This document shows positions 40,677 through 56,500 of a DNA stretch of 64,000 nt, in pieces. Source of the DNA: Apostichopus japonicus. Taxonomy: Eukaryota; Echinodermata; Holothuroidea; Aspidochirotida; Stichopodidae. The position numbers and the translations under genes were made by a program. The DNA lies in NCBI RefSeq assembly GCF_037975245.1, contig NC_092576.1, positions 10,477,111-10,541,110 on the forward strand, written 5' to 3'. The notes under the pieces were generated by a model. That model saw only the letters and a program-made list of their open reading frames with translations. It was not told the DNA's origin and did not search any database. Each line of letters begins with the position of its first letter. Position 1 is the stretch's first letter.

Positions 40677-40838
40677 GAGCCAGTTATCCAAAATAAGGAT
40701 GATCCAAACATGGGTTACGATGGTCTCATGCGTTGTGCCTATAGCTCACACAGTGTTATACAAATACACTATATACACTGCATATATGTGCACATTAGTA
40801 CATGCCAAGTCTCACCCAAGTATCGATAATGCCTCATT

Positions 40839-41102
40839 GTGTGTGTTGGAATCTTAGGCTGTTGGCAGACAATGGTCCCGATCGATCATTTTCAAAGAGG
40901 GGTAAAGGGGGCAGAAGGTCAAATAGTCTTCGGGGAGGAAGGTGCTCCATTAGAACTTGATAAAGTATTGGGGGTATACAAACAGTGGTTAGGTAGGACA
41001 GTCTCACTTTGTGCCAAATTTTTGATCGGGAAAAGTGCGTCATGGCTGAAAAGTAACCAAGTCGATGCGTTTTTGGCTGATACATTGCACGAGCAGGCTT
41101 GA
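40839..41102 (+). CDS. Small ORF, 87 aa, unknown (right arm)
   Basis: Identical protein to 37115-37378. Same caveats. Confidence 0.35.
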   Translation: MCVGILGCWQTMVPIDHFQRGVKGAEGQIVFGEEGAPLELDKVLGVYKQWLGRTVSLCAKFLIGKSASWLKSNQVDAFLADTLHEQA

Positions 41103-41294
41103 TTAGCCCCCAATACTGGAGGGCCTTTCGCCTGTGCCACGTACACGACATAAAACTTGATACACATAGACCAATCGGATTCATTTACCGGGATACTTTC
41201 TCTCTTCCCTTTGTCGGACCTTCGAAGCAAGTTCCGTGGATTCATACGATATTATTTTCACTGGAACCTTTACCGTGGATTATATCATTTTTTA

Positions 41295-41806
41295 AATATG
41301 AGCACAAAATGAGTGACTCGAAGAGCACACCGTGAGCAAAAAAGAGTCGTTTAGATGAGCAATTGAGCATGTGCTCATATTAGAATTAGCAACAAAACAA
41401 AAACGCATGATGTGGTTCATGTGATGAGCACGCGAGCACAAAAGGAGTGACTCAAAGAGCAAAAGAGCACACCGTGAGCAAAAAAGAGTCGTTTAGATGA
41501 GCAATTGAGCATGTGCTCATATTAGAATTAGCAACAAAACAAAAACGCATGATGTAGTTCATGTGATGAGCGCGCGAGCATAAAAGGAGTGACTCAAAGA
41601 GCAAAAGAGCACACCGTGAGCAAAAAAGAGTCGTTTAGATGAGCAATTGAGCATGTGCTCATATTAGAATTAGCAACAAAACAAAAACGCATGATGTGGT
41701 TCATGTGATGAGCACGCGAGCACAAAAGGAGTGACTCAAAGAGCAAAAGAGCACACCGTGAGCAAAAAAGAGTCGTTTAGATGAGCAATTGAGCATGTGC
41801 TCATAT
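41295..41806. repeat. 142-bp tandem repeat array (right arm)
   Basis: Mirror of 36411-36922, again ending 86-87 bp before the zinc-finger start. Confidence 0.95.
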
Positions 41807-41892
41807 TGATATATTCAAAAAGTATATCATTCACATTTTTGTTTAATAGCTCTCATTGCGTCGAATGACACAAAAGAGTACACACCCTCAAG

Positions 41893-42381
41893 ATGAGATT
41901 TCGTTGTAAAATATGCAATAAAGGATTTAACCGTCAGTTCAATCTTCGTCGACACGAATCCATCATTCACCCTAGTAATCAAAAGGCGGCGATGGTAACT
42001 AAAAGCGAGGATGACAGTGTGAATGGAAATAGAGATCGTTATGTGAATACGCGTCGTGTCGGCGTGAAATGCAAACATCGTGAAAGTGATTCGACCGATG
42101 ACCGCAGTGAAGAGGACGATGACCTGGTGGATACTGAGGGAAGTAATGAACAAAATAGTTCGGATGAGCCGATTGAAACATCAGACGGTACTGGCAGTAG
42201 TAGCAGTGAGGATGATGGTGGTGCCGATCACGATGACGAGGATGGTGAACGCACGTATGATGCTGTGGAGACTTGGATGCACTTGCTCGAACTCAATAAG
42301 GAAATGTCTAAGATATTACATCATGGACTGAAGAACAAATACGAAAATGATGATGAGGAGGACGGTGACAACGATGTGTAA
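41893..42381 (+). CDS. C2H2 zinc-finger / acidic protein, 162 aa (right arm)
   Basis: Same protein as the left-arm copy (finger RFRCKICNKGFNRQFNLRRH at residues 2-21, then acidic region and helix), with EEDGDNDV in place of EEDDDNDV at the end. Both copies are open, suggesting recent duplication, selection or gene conversion. Confidence 0.75.
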   Translation: MRFRCKICNKGFNRQFNLRRHESIIHPSNQKAAMVTKSEDDSVNGNRDRYVNTRRVGVKCKHRESDSTDDRSEEDDDLVDTEGSNEQNSSDEPIETSDGTGSSSSEDDGGADHDDEDGERTYDAVETWMHLLELNKEMSKILHHGLKNKYENDDEEDGDNDV

Positions 42382-42663
42382 GTTGTCAGAGAGACGTGGG
42401 TGACTATACGATCGATCTGAAGAAAGAAATAACAACCGTGGACAACGTATGGCGGATATCGTTGGAAGGTTTACCGATGACGTTCACCGTAATGACCAAG
42501 ATGTATATTATTTTATCAATCCATATCTTTAACGATTGATCATTTCAATGTTCACTATTTCATGTGCTTACCAAGTTGTTGTTCTAAACATAATCATGCA
42601 TGATTTTATGTGTTTATTTATTTTAAATGAAGTGTTTACTTAAATTGACATACATTTTATGAA

Positions 42664-42903
42664 ATGTGTTTAGCGATGCATCTTTTATCTTTTTTTAATT
42701 TTATTATTTACAAAGTGACGTTTCATGAACTGTTCGGTGCTAACGTTTCAGATCAAGTGAAACTTTTAGGTAAATCTATTTTGACTTTAACGAGTTTAGA
42801 AAAGTGTCGTGCTGATGTTGGATACCTTTCAATATTCAATACAGTGTTTTTCTCATATGTAGCTAGTGTGTTTGTATATAATTGTGTACTAAATTTTTTG
42901 TAA
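42664..42903 (+). CDS. Small ORF, 79 aa, unknown (right arm)
   Basis: Identical to the left-arm ORF at 35314-35553. Confidence 0.35.
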   Translation: MCLAMHLLSFFNFIIYKVTFHELFGANVSDQVKLLGKSILTLTSLEKCRADVGYLSIFNTVFFSYVASVFVYNCVLNFL

Positions 42904-43230
42904 AATTCGTCCCCTCGCTACATTACTGTACCACACAAAATATATCCTAAAGGAACGGTTAAGACCCAAAAGGAGAACATTGAGTTTCATTGTGTACTGA
43001 GCGCGAAAATAGCTAACGGACGATGATCTTAGGGGTTAGTAATTGTTTGCCTCAAACAGAAATCAATATCCTACCTAACGGACGAGTCGCTATTGTTATT
43101 GTCACTAAAGCCACTATTGACTTATCCTTTTGTTCAATATATTTTCTTGTTTGATGTGAAGATATGCTGTGATGCACTCGAATAAAAAAAAACTGTACAA
43201 CACATCGCTTTTGTTCTCATTTTCCAGAAA

Positions 43231-43518
43231 TGCCCTAGTTTGGGTCCCCACTGTCCATTTTGCCCTGGTTCGGGTCCCCAATGTCCATTTTGCCCTAGTT
43301 CCGGTCCCCAATGTCCATTTTGCCCTAGTTCGGGTCCCCAATGACCATTTTGCCCTAGTTCCGGTCCCCACTGTCCATTTTGCCCTAGTTCCGGTCCCCA
43401 CTGTCCATTTTGCCCTAGTTCCGGTCCCCAATGTCCATTTTGCCCTAGTTCCGGTCCCCACTGTCCATTTTGCCCTAGTTCCGGTCCCCACTGTCCATTT
43501 TGCCCTAGTTCCGGTCCC
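43231..43518. repeat. Right-arm subterminal 30-bp repeats, 10 units
   Basis: TGCCCTAGTTCCGGTCCCCA plus CTGTCCATTT at exact 30-bp spacing. Two units more than the left arm. Confidence 0.97.
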
Positions 43519-43574
43519 ACTTGACGTCCTATATCGGGTCCCCCTTGTGCCCCGGTATGGGTCTATACACTACT

Positions 43575-43580
43575 ATCCTC
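43575..43580. repeat. Right target-site duplication ATCCTC
   Basis: Directly follows the CTACTATAC-type terminus (..ATACACTACT) and matches 34697-34702. Confidence 0.85.
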
Positions 43581-45280
43581 CACTTTACCCACCTGCTTCA
43601 TCGATCCTTATACATTATATAGTAAGATACAGTTGAATGAATATTCCAATAAGATACGTTAACATGTAGGGAGGATGCTTCCGATTCACAAATAAGATGA
43701 CTTAAATGGTAACAATCCATAAAGATGTTTTTACTTTTTTATTTAATTTTTCAACTTTCTTTGTTTATCATTCTCCTCGTTCATTACGAAAGGTAAATGT
43801 TAACGGAAAAGAGATACCTCATATTCTTAATATAATCGCATTATACCACGATGACAACAATAATAAAGGGAGAGAAAAAATTGTCGACGATTAAAGACGA
43901 TATACAATGCAATGAATTAACTAAGGACTTCAATAATATTAAGCAGAGCATTTCCATCTTCGTAGTGTTTCTATTTTGTAGATGATTATCATGATTTTTT
44001 TCTGTTATTGCGAAGACATTTTACTCAGTTAAATGAAAAAACTATACGTTAGTGTTTGTGCGACATTCAACGGTGTTTCCTGACTTATAATTTCATGACA
44101 TTTCAGCCTCTACATAGTAGAGAAAAAACCTTTGTATTCCCTCGTGTATTTCTAGCTCCTATTTATAAATTTTATATTTATACTGGGAAAGAATAAATAA
44201 ATAAAATAAAAATAAAATAAAATAAAATAAATAATAATAATAATAATAAATAAATATTAAGAAGGAGCCACGTAATATGGTACAACTTGGAAACAGAGCA
44301 TAGTTGTTTCATACTTTCAATTAGAGGATTCAGACGAAGTTGGATTGGATATTAAGAAGTGACTATTCCATGTGGAATCCTTCAAAACGCACTGCAGACT
44401 GTCCCCTGGGCAACCACTATGCTTCTCGTAAATATATACTGTGTTTGATACATAAGTTGGTCAAAAATCATGGTTAAAAAAATAAACAAAATAAAAATAA
44501 AATGTATTATGGTTTGATAAAAATAAAAAATAAAAAAAAAGCTAAAAAAATGTGTTTTTTTTTCCTCGATACCTATGTACGGGACAAACCCTGCATCTAC
44601 TTTACACCTAACTTGGTAGAAACTTGTAAAAGATGTTGACAGATTATTTCATTAAGTAGCAGCATTTCCCAAGGCACGGGCCTCTCTTACCAGAGACGGA
44701 TGAAAGACTCTTTAACTGGAGCAGCATTTACCCTTGTCGTCCCCTTTGGAGCCTTCTGCCGGTTTCAGAGCTAGTGCAGGAAGAAGATGCAGAGATGTGG
44801 TAATAAATGTGAGGTGAGATACCTGTGAGCGTAAGAATGATTTCACAATCCGTTTAAAGGGATAGTATAGTGCAAAAGCTTCCAAAACGTTTGAAGGTTA
44901 CTTATAAATTTTTGTCAGATACATTTTACATTACACTAACTTGAAAATGAAGACTTTGCATACAACTTTTCTTAGTCTGTGTGCTTCATAAGAGTTCCGA
45001 CTTTATCAGATTGCACCACTGGAACTATTATTTTGCAACTGTATATGTTCACATTTTCCTCAAAACGGAATAGAAAGTTGCACGTTGTGCTTTTTCATAA
45101 ATCTAAGCAATGAAATTGTTTTTGATTTAGCACGGAAATTAATTTGACATTACCATAACTAATTTCATAACTAAGGGGATAGTTGTTTTAAGTATAGGAC
45201 TAACTGAAGTCCCAACGACGTTAAATTAACACGAACAACATGCATTCTAAATTAAATCCATGTTTTTCAACTTCTTCATC
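43581..45280. other. Intergenic, A-rich simple sequence
   Basis: AATAAATAAAATAAA-type low complexity at 44190-44260 and 44480-44560. No gene recognised. Confidence 0.5.
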
Positions 45281-45286
45281 TACTTG

Positions 45287-45835
45287 TCAGCAACCGGCTC
45301 TTCTTGCCCCCTCTACCATCTCCATCCTCCCCTAACCCCTCTCCCCTCACCATATCCAACCCCTTCCATGCCACTCAAGAAGAACATACTAAAACACGTA
45401 TGTTGATTTATGTGCATTACCCATGCAAATCCATTGTCTATTTTGTATTCTGTAGACAATATTGGGAGTTCATTTTAAAATATATAAGACCAATGTACTA
45501 CCCCTTTCAGCAGTCGGCTCTCCTTGCCCTCCGTACCCCTCCCCTCCCAATATTCAATTCAATCCATGTCACCCAAGAAAAACATACTAAAACACTTATA
45601 TCCGCGTATAACCCATACAAATTCCTGGTCTATTTTATACATTGTCACAAACCGTGGACGTTATTTGGAAGTTAATTAGACCAATATACCACCCCTTTCA
45701 GCAGCCGGCTCTCCTTGCCTTATCTACTCCCTTCCCTCACCCTATCCGACCCCATCGATCCACCCAAGAAAAATATACTAAAACATATTGCTGATATCTG
45801 CGTATCTCCCATGCAAATTAATAAAAAAAAAATAA
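45287..45835. repeat. ~200-bp tandem repeat, 3 units
   Basis: CAGCAACCGGCTCTTCTTGC-like starts at about 45287, 45509 and 45701. Each unit then has a CT-rich block, AAGAA.AACATACTAAAACA and CCATGCAAATT. Confidence 0.85.
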
Positions 45836-45839
45836 GACC

Positions 45840-46904
45840 AATGTACCACCTCTTTGATTATATTCATCTATGCTAAGGTTATTCCACCCTAATCAACCTC
45901 CTCCACCACACATTTCCCCATGAGGCAGTAAAAATTCACGATGTACCCTATGGCTACTACACACTAAAGTGACGAATACCATATAGACTTTGACAGGAAG
46001 ACACTTCAAAATGTAGTTCTAGCATAGTGACTAATGTCTCAAATTCATTGAAAAATGACATGACATAACGACATATATGTTTACACTAAAATTACTACTT
46101 TTATAAGAAATGTTTCGATCAGCAACAAATATGAAAACTCAAAGTTCCATGTGTTATATCTCATATATTGACAACTGTCGGTAAAAAAGATATTTTTTTA
46201 ATTAGGAATTAATAAATTCAAAAGGTTAAAATCTTTACAGCGCGTTTTCTCAAAACCTACTTTTGTCACATTCGTCACTGCGCCAGAGCGGTAACAATAT
46301 ATTTCACATCCAATACTTTGTAACCCAATAGCTGAAACAGACTAGTACAAAAAAATATATTGTTTACCTTCAGTTTGTCACGGAACATGGATTTAGGTCT
46401 ACGCGCAGGGTGTGTATGTTCAGCATTGTTGCGTTTGTTAGTTGTTAGCACGCCCTTGGTAAGTGAAATATTCAACGACACACTTAACTGGTTTTTTTTA
46501 TTGTATTTACATTGCGCAATAGCCAAACCAGATCCACATGGAATCATTGGTGCAGAAATTTACGATGATCTCAACATTTTCGCGGAACTGGTACGAGCAT
46601 TTTATGATTGTTATAATCACACTGTGTTACCTTAAAAATGTAGGTTCGAGCATTTTATGGTTGTTACAATCACATTGTGTTACCTAAAAAATGTGGATAA
46701 CAACCACGTTTCCCATTTTTTTCTTAGGGGTGGGGGTGGGGGGTAACACATGATGACATGATGGATGAAAAATTTCAAAAAATAGGATGAAGCGTGTTGT
46801 AAATGATGCGTGTTATCACCAGAAAGATAAACTTATATGTTTAGATCTGCTTAGGACGCTTTTATTTGCCATTTTGTTCTTACCTGTGATAAACAGACTA
46901 CTGT

Positions 46905-46952
<48 letters not shown>

Positions 46953-48120
46953 GCAACTCCCCTTCATTTGTCGAACATTCGAACAAATACACTGTTTTCC
47001 GACCTTCTAAAATGTACTGTCATAGATTTACAAACAGATACCACGAATACGAAGGTGTTTACTAAGTGATCTTGATCTCTTGAACGGGATTTAAATGAAC
47101 TGTTAAATTCTCATTCTACGTTTTCCCAAAATCTATTTTTAACTATGATTGTTGCGACAGGGGAATAAATCACGTTAACAACATTCCTTACAAAATACTT
47201 CACAAAGAACAAAAGCTGAAGGCTGTGAATACAATGAATGTGACCTCATTGATATTCAAATTTGATTACCAAATGGCGTCGTTCATTTTCAAAATTGAAT
47301 GATAGTCATTAATATTAACTAACATTAATTGCATCGATATGCGATGTTCACATCAAAGCTTAACAAGAGTGTGTTATATAGGATTCCTTCTCTTAATTAA
47401 TCAAACACGTTCCGTCGAGGAAAATATAGTGTAAACGTGATCACGCATAATGAATAAGCGGATATTCTGTGTTTCGGTTTTCATTAACAAGAGTGAAACT
47501 AAAACCCCTCTCCCTGCAAACACATGTTGTTTATGTCCATTGTCGACATTGTTTCACATCATAGTGTGGTAGATATACAATCTGTATGTATCACGTATCG
47601 ACCAATATGTCAGTTCACAGTAATCTGATGAGCAGTGAGCTTCTAAGATTTACTTTCCGAAAGACGGAGATAACTTGTTACACCCCTCCTTTTCTCCCCT
47701 CTCCACCTTCTGCTCCTCTTACTCCTTCACTCGTGTATGTCAGCCTTACCATAAGAAATAACATAATGTAACCAACATTAATAATTTTCTACCGTTACAG
47801 ACGAGACAAGGTTGTCGGATGACGTCATCCTTTTACAGAATCTAATTTTCCAATGACTCATGTTGATTTTGTCGTTGTATAGCTCATATCTTAACACGTA
47901 GACGTTCACGTGTGTTTATGTTTGTTCATGTATGTTCACTATTTGTTCATTCGGATTATAATAACCTCCAAATATCGCACATTGTACAACCAGGTTTAAC
48001 TAGGCTGCAATTTACCAGAAAAAAAGTGATTGCAATAATTTAAATTTGGAACTATCCTGCACTACTTGAAAAGAAGTGTTACTAGTCAGCTACTAGCAGT
48101 AACGGTAGGTAAATATCACT
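45840..48120. other. Intergenic, no supported gene
   Basis: Contains a ~55-bp direct duplication at 46590-46690 (GAGCATTTTATG.TTGTTA) and a (TA)n tract at 46905-46948. ORFs at 46275-46635 overlap on opposite strands without splice or family support. Confidence 0.5.
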
Positions 48121-48128
48121 GTAATGAA

Positions 48129-48251
48129 GGGAGTGTTGTCTCAGCGGTAAACGCCGTTGCTTTTCAATAATAAGGTTCCGAGTTCGAGTCACTCCAAGAT
48201 TAATGTATGCCGTCCAGTTACAGAGTTGTTGACAATTGACAATTCATATTC

Positions 48252-48252
<1 letters not shown>
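48129..48252 (+). mobile_element. tRNA-derived SINE
   Basis: 48129-48196 resembles a tRNA: GGGAGTG pairs with CACTCC apart from the first base. An A-box-like GTCTCAGCGGTAAACGCC and a B-box-like GAGTTCGAGTCACTCC are present, but the anticodon arm is poor. A ~55-bp body follows, then a tetranucleotide tail. Fits a SINE rather than a working tRNA gene. Confidence 0.6.
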
Positions 48253-51654
<3,402 letters not shown>

Positions 51655-51662
51655 TACTGGTG

Positions 51663-53310
51663 TAGTGTTCAACCGATTAACCTAATCGGAATCGGAATCG
51701 GTACGAATATTGCATAATCGGTACATAATCGGAATCGGTAAAAATTACGTGGAATACCAGTTATGTCATACCGATTATTCAAAAACATATGGAAGGTGAA
51801 AATATCATTATTCAAAAACATATGGAAGTTGAAAATATCAACTGATGAATTAGGTTTGTTCTTTTACTACGAAATATTAAAAAAAAAGGCACCCCCTATA
51901 CGTCTTTCACAGTGTATACTTTCATCAAATTAGGCTGCCAGGGTCGCCGATTTTGCTTCCTTCGTGGTTATTGGCTGCATATTTCTTGGCACAGTAAGCA
52001 TAGCAGCAATAGCAATTTCGCGAATTCAGGAATGTGCTGGACAGGGTAGGAAATAAGCGGGGGCAACGGGCGATTCGCCCTCGCAAGTGCTAAAAAGCCC
52101 TCCTAAAGCACAATTACGAGTGCGAAAAAGAAAAATGAAATATAAAAAAATCGCCCTCTTTATATCCGGTGTCTGTGTCAAATTAATTGTGACATGCGTT
52201 TGCTTTAGCTAGGAATTGCAGTTGCATCGCGAATCGCGCAAACAGTTTTCTCACCCCGCATCAAAATTTGAAGCAGTGCGAGAGGGTCGCGCACAATCAC
52301 CGGGAACTTCCCGTGGTAAATTACGGCCTGCAGTACCAGCGAAAATAGCCTAAAATCCTCACAAATCTCCGACCACATAGTAGCCTTACTTCACACTAAA
52401 TCAACTGCATGGAAATCTAAACTTGACATCTGTTTATTCGCTCTAGTTGTGTCGCAAATAAAAACTAAAAATATCAACGGAAACTGCACATGTTAGCCTA
52501 ACAACCACACTAAGTCAATGGGAAATGTAGCCTAACCATCGGTTTGCAAAAAAAAAAAAAAAAAAAATGCGTAGCTTAGTTTACAACTTTCAATTTGCTG
52601 GAAATCGGCATTTGTTTGGAAGGTAATGTAAGTGATATGTCTTATAGAAGGAATGTTATATTTTATATTGGAGTAGTTTCTAGTTGTTATTATTTCTTTC
52701 CATCAATCTGGTATTACATTTTAGAGTAATTTTAAACAAGTTACGATGGTACAATTTGCTTTTCAGTTTGATTGGCCTAAGCTTACACATTCTAATTGAA
52801 CCTGAATGGAGTTATATAGGTAACGAATAGGTATGTTTAACTTCAAGTTCGTAACATTTCTATTTGTTCATAAACGGTATAATACTGAAAATAAGTACAA
52901 AATAATGTCGGAATGAAGGCAATATGTCATTAAAATTTACACTTTGATAAAGATTGCAGATGGATGGTTTGTCTGAGATACTTTTTGAGATGGATATTTT
53001 GAGTAACTATTCGTAGCCCATTTCAAGCCATTAACAGGTGACATTCACGTCGAGGTGGTTAGGCCATTCGCTTAGCACAGTGCTGACTAGGTAGGATGTC
53101 ATATCTCCGTATTTTGGAAATTTAAATGTATAACAACGAAGCAAAAGGAAACTGGGGAAAATCACAACAATAATTGTTTCTGTCAAACTTTATTGCCGAT
53201 TTCGTATAAACGGGATATTTTCTCATTTTCAAATAATCGGAATCGGTACGATTATGAAAAAAATAATCAGTAATCGGTATTTTCTGTTATGCATAATCGG
53301 TTGAACACTA
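51663..53310. mobile_element. 1648-bp hAT-like non-autonomous element
   Basis: Termini TAGTGTTCAACCGATTA are inverted at the two ends, followed by repeated AATCGGAATCGGTA motifs. The flanks TACTGGTG (51655-51662) and TAATGGTG (53311-53318) match at 7 of 8. A related host segment at 53510-53520 reads TACTGGTGTTC without an insert, matching the inferred target. No transposase ORF is seen; a poly(A) run lies near 52550. Confidence 0.83.
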
Positions 53311-53318
53311 TAATGGTG

Positions 53319-53575
53319 TTCAGGTAGCTTTTCAGAGCAAGGGCCATGATAAGTTTGTTTGATTGCCCTTCATGTATTTTGTATAATTACGTATACACAT
53401 TCTTGTATTTCTGAAGGCTACTTACTGTAGGCCTAGTGCAATTTAAATATATATATATATATAGGCCACTAGGCCTATTAGGCTTTCAGTGATAGCCACA
53501 TTAGCATTGTACTGGTGTTCAGACAGCTTTTCCTAGGAAGGACCAGGGTAAGTTTGTTTGATGGGTACGTATAAA
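53319..53575. repeat. ~190-bp tandem host duplication at the hAT insertion site
   Basis: GTGTTCAGGTAGCTTTTCAG and the later GTGTTCAGACAGCTTTTCCT are followed by a shared AAGTTTGTTTGAT. The second copy is the uninterrupted homologue of the hAT target. Confidence 0.75.
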
Positions 53576-56500
53576 AGAGGAGCCGGCCATAGCATCACAA
53601 CTTTGATAAGACTATAAAAATTGTATAAGGTTATGTTTTATTTATAAGGATATAGGCCTAAGATGTATAAGGTTATAAGAAGTATGTTTAGCTTTCTTTT
53701 GAACCTGTAATGTTTGACATCAAATGTACAAAGAATTAAAATAAAATAACAAAATGGAGAGGAACTGAGGTGGCTATTAGGGGAAGAGGAGGCCACCCAT
53801 CACTTGCATATAAAAACTTGTAATCTTCTTTTACATTATTTTTTCCAAGTCATAAATCCATGAAATCTTCATGTCCGAAAAATTGAGATGGAAAAACGTG
53901 GGTTGTTTTGATATCTAGAAGTGGACACAGTTTTGATGGTAGTCACCACTACAGTCTACAGTAACATAAAGTAGGTCAATAGGCCTACTGTAGCTCTCAA
54001 GGCAGGCATCAAGAATATGGTCGAGTTGTTCGCCTCTTCTAATTTGGCTGTTGTCATTGACATCAAACTATATGACCAAAAAGTCCAACAGAGACTGACC
54101 TAAGATGAAGGATACCACATGAAAAACAAGTTCTTAAATATTCTATGACATTACTAAACCCTGCAACGTCGTTCTTTCGACTAACAGGCAATGAGTGCTA
54201 AAGGCAAGACTAGCAGGATAAAGTGTAACCTGCAGAGACTATTCGTGGCAAAGTAGCAAAAATGCAAGTTATATATTTGTTGTACCATGATTGATATTGA
54301 TAATTGTAGAGAAGAGCAAAGATTTGAAATTAGGAATCAAAATTAAAACTTCCAGTATTGAGATACTGCATCATTGATGCTCTTGTTTTATTAATTGTAC
54401 AACAGGAAACTTGTGAAGGGACTATCAGGTTTAATCATGATAAAAGGTTTATATTTTCAGTCTTGTTACATGATGTGAACTGTGCGCAGTTAACTATATA
54501 ATGAAGTGTACAATTGAATCCCTTCATTCTCATACTTCTCAGTACAGATCTGAGACAAACTAGTTCAATGTTCTGTACAATACATTGTATCAACAGTATA
54601 GTTGGTTCATTTTGTAGAAAAAAAAAAAACACAAATAAAGGCGACAGTCAGCCCCAACAGTCGGAGCTCAAGCCTAGACCTTTTGCTAAGTTGAATCGGT
54701 AAGCTGTAAAGTAAAAGATATATTTATACATATAAGCAAGTAACGTCTAGAGACTGAGTCCGTCATATTGTATGGCTACCGTATCTCTGATGATTTCCAT
54801 TGTAGTTTTACTTTTGTTGGGAAAACAATTCTTATTTTCGACAGTTTGTTTGTCCATGTGGAGGAATTTGATAGAAATTTGCTTAATTCTATAATTCCTT
54901 ATAGAATTGGATAATCTTTAGAAGGGAGCAAGCAATATTGTAACACCCCTCCCCAGCCCCGCCCTTCTTTTATTTTTATTTTGACAGAGCTTGTTTATCA
55001 ATCACACATAACTATCAATAACACGTATTGTGTATAGTTATGCAATTTAATAAACCTTGCACATTGACATACTGTGTATACGAGAAACCTGAGCTGAAAG
55101 CTGTAGTTTCAGAGGTTCAAGTATGTAGCCTGATCAAGGAGCAAGTGATTTCATTTTCTATACCACTTAGACTTAGTTTTTATTAGTCCTTCAATGCACC
55201 ATAAAACAGTATCACAAAGAAGCAAGTGTTCAAAGCCTATTTAAAGAGTAGCAATCCAACCATCTCTCCAAGCTCATAACTTTTATATAAAACATCTTTG
55301 TAATGAACGACTACACACAAATATATCTATTGAAACTCATGCATGCTAGAGCTGTTTGTGAGATACTTATCAGGGTTCCAAGTCGTGTAGACAGTAAGCC
55401 ATTTTGTCAACTTTGAAATGTCATTGCTCAATAATTGCCCTTTTGTTTCTCTACTCATACTACTGTTTTTTTTTATTATAGGCTATATGTTTTTTAATAG
55501 TTTATACCTGAGTCATTGGTGGTGAAAATACAAAGTGGGTTGATGATCTCAGCGGTAAAGTTTTCTTAAAGGGTGTAAAGACTCGCGCACAAAAAAAAAC
55601 GTCTCATGCCGGTAATCTGACCAAGTTTCGAATGAGGTGTAACAGAAGTGTTAGACACCACCATCTATCCCAGAAAATACACACACAGCTTGCTACCGTC
55701 GGTAATTAGACACTAGTGTACGGTCAATACATACAGCTACGGCCAATACCCACAACACAGTGTACATAGCAGCGATGGACATCTCAGGTCTAGATAAAAG
55801 ATAACATGGTATCACATTTCATTACAGTCTGCATTTTGTAGCGACAAGCAGAAAACTTCACTTGCAAGCAATGGAAAGTTAACTTTTTCAGATTGCCACA
55901 CGCGGTTTGGGCGAGTCTTCAATGCATTTAATAGTTTAAACACACACACATGTATATTAATTTGTTTAGTAGTAAATAGTGCTGTCACCAAGTATGAAAA
56001 TATAATTTTGAGAGTAGAGGTCAGGACAGATACTTGAAAATTGCGCTCCAAATTTGACTTTTTTTTTCCTCAACATTTCCTGGGCGCTACACAATAACAT
56101 ATATTCATAAATACATCATAATTCAAACTTCGAAAGACAATATTTATATCTTAAAGTATGGCACCAAATAAAGTGTTGTTAATTGGATGTCACCAATTAC
56201 TGTATGTAACCTTCTGTACATTGTAGTAAATGCTATGGTTCCTTCTTCATACAAAACTGCATATATATGTAAACCTTTTTTATATACAATTTGTATAGGA
56301 ATTTATTCATGTCTTATAGCAATTTCCTCATATTTTGAGGACGCTGTATAAAGTATTCCCTGGTCTTTCCCCAAGTCATAAAGATGACAAAGTCTGGTTA
56401 GAAGAAAAATGTGGATATTACAAACCCCCCCCCCCCCATTCCTTCCAGTGTGAATCCATCCTGCCAATCGCTAGGTTGACAGATTCGTGGTAAGTTCACT

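Larger units (their letters stand above)
34703..43574. mobile_element. 8872-bp palindromic Polinton/Maverick-like element
   Basis: Both ends read AGTAGTGTATAGACCCATAC inward. Identical 6-bp ATCCTC flanks follow. A 5'-AG end, a 6-bp duplication and long terminal inverted repeats are the Polinton/Maverick signature. Here the inverted repeats are arms of about 4.3 kb (34703-38972 and 39271-43574) that fill all but a 298-bp loop. The arms differ in 30-bp unit number (8 against 10), TA-tract length (about 38149-38184 against 40059-40071) and scattered substitutions. No protein-primed polymerase, integrase, ATPase, protease or capsid gene is seen, so it must rely on a helper. The palindrome resembles snap-back deletion forms known from linear protein-primed genomes (inference). 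Confidence 0.82.

Noticed and set aside
37388-40829. 71-aa ORFs over the U2-like sequence in both arms
   Set aside because: They run antisense through the U2-derived insertion; the base sequence is explained by the RNA homology.
34753-43520. ORFs of about 74-155 aa over the 30-bp arrays, read at first as tandem-repeat proteins or a CRISPR-like array
   Set aside because: Frames stay open because 30 is a multiple of three. There are no spacers between units, so it is not CRISPR, and opposite strands are equally open.
34703-43574. Palindrome as an assembly or amplification artefact
   Set aside because: The arms differ in repeat number, TA length and substitutions, there is a unique loop, and a 6-bp target duplication frames the whole. 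Long-read support would still be decisive.
48129-48196. Functional tRNA gene
   Set aside because: The acceptor stem has a mismatch at position 1, the anticodon arm is poor, and a SINE-like body and tail follow.
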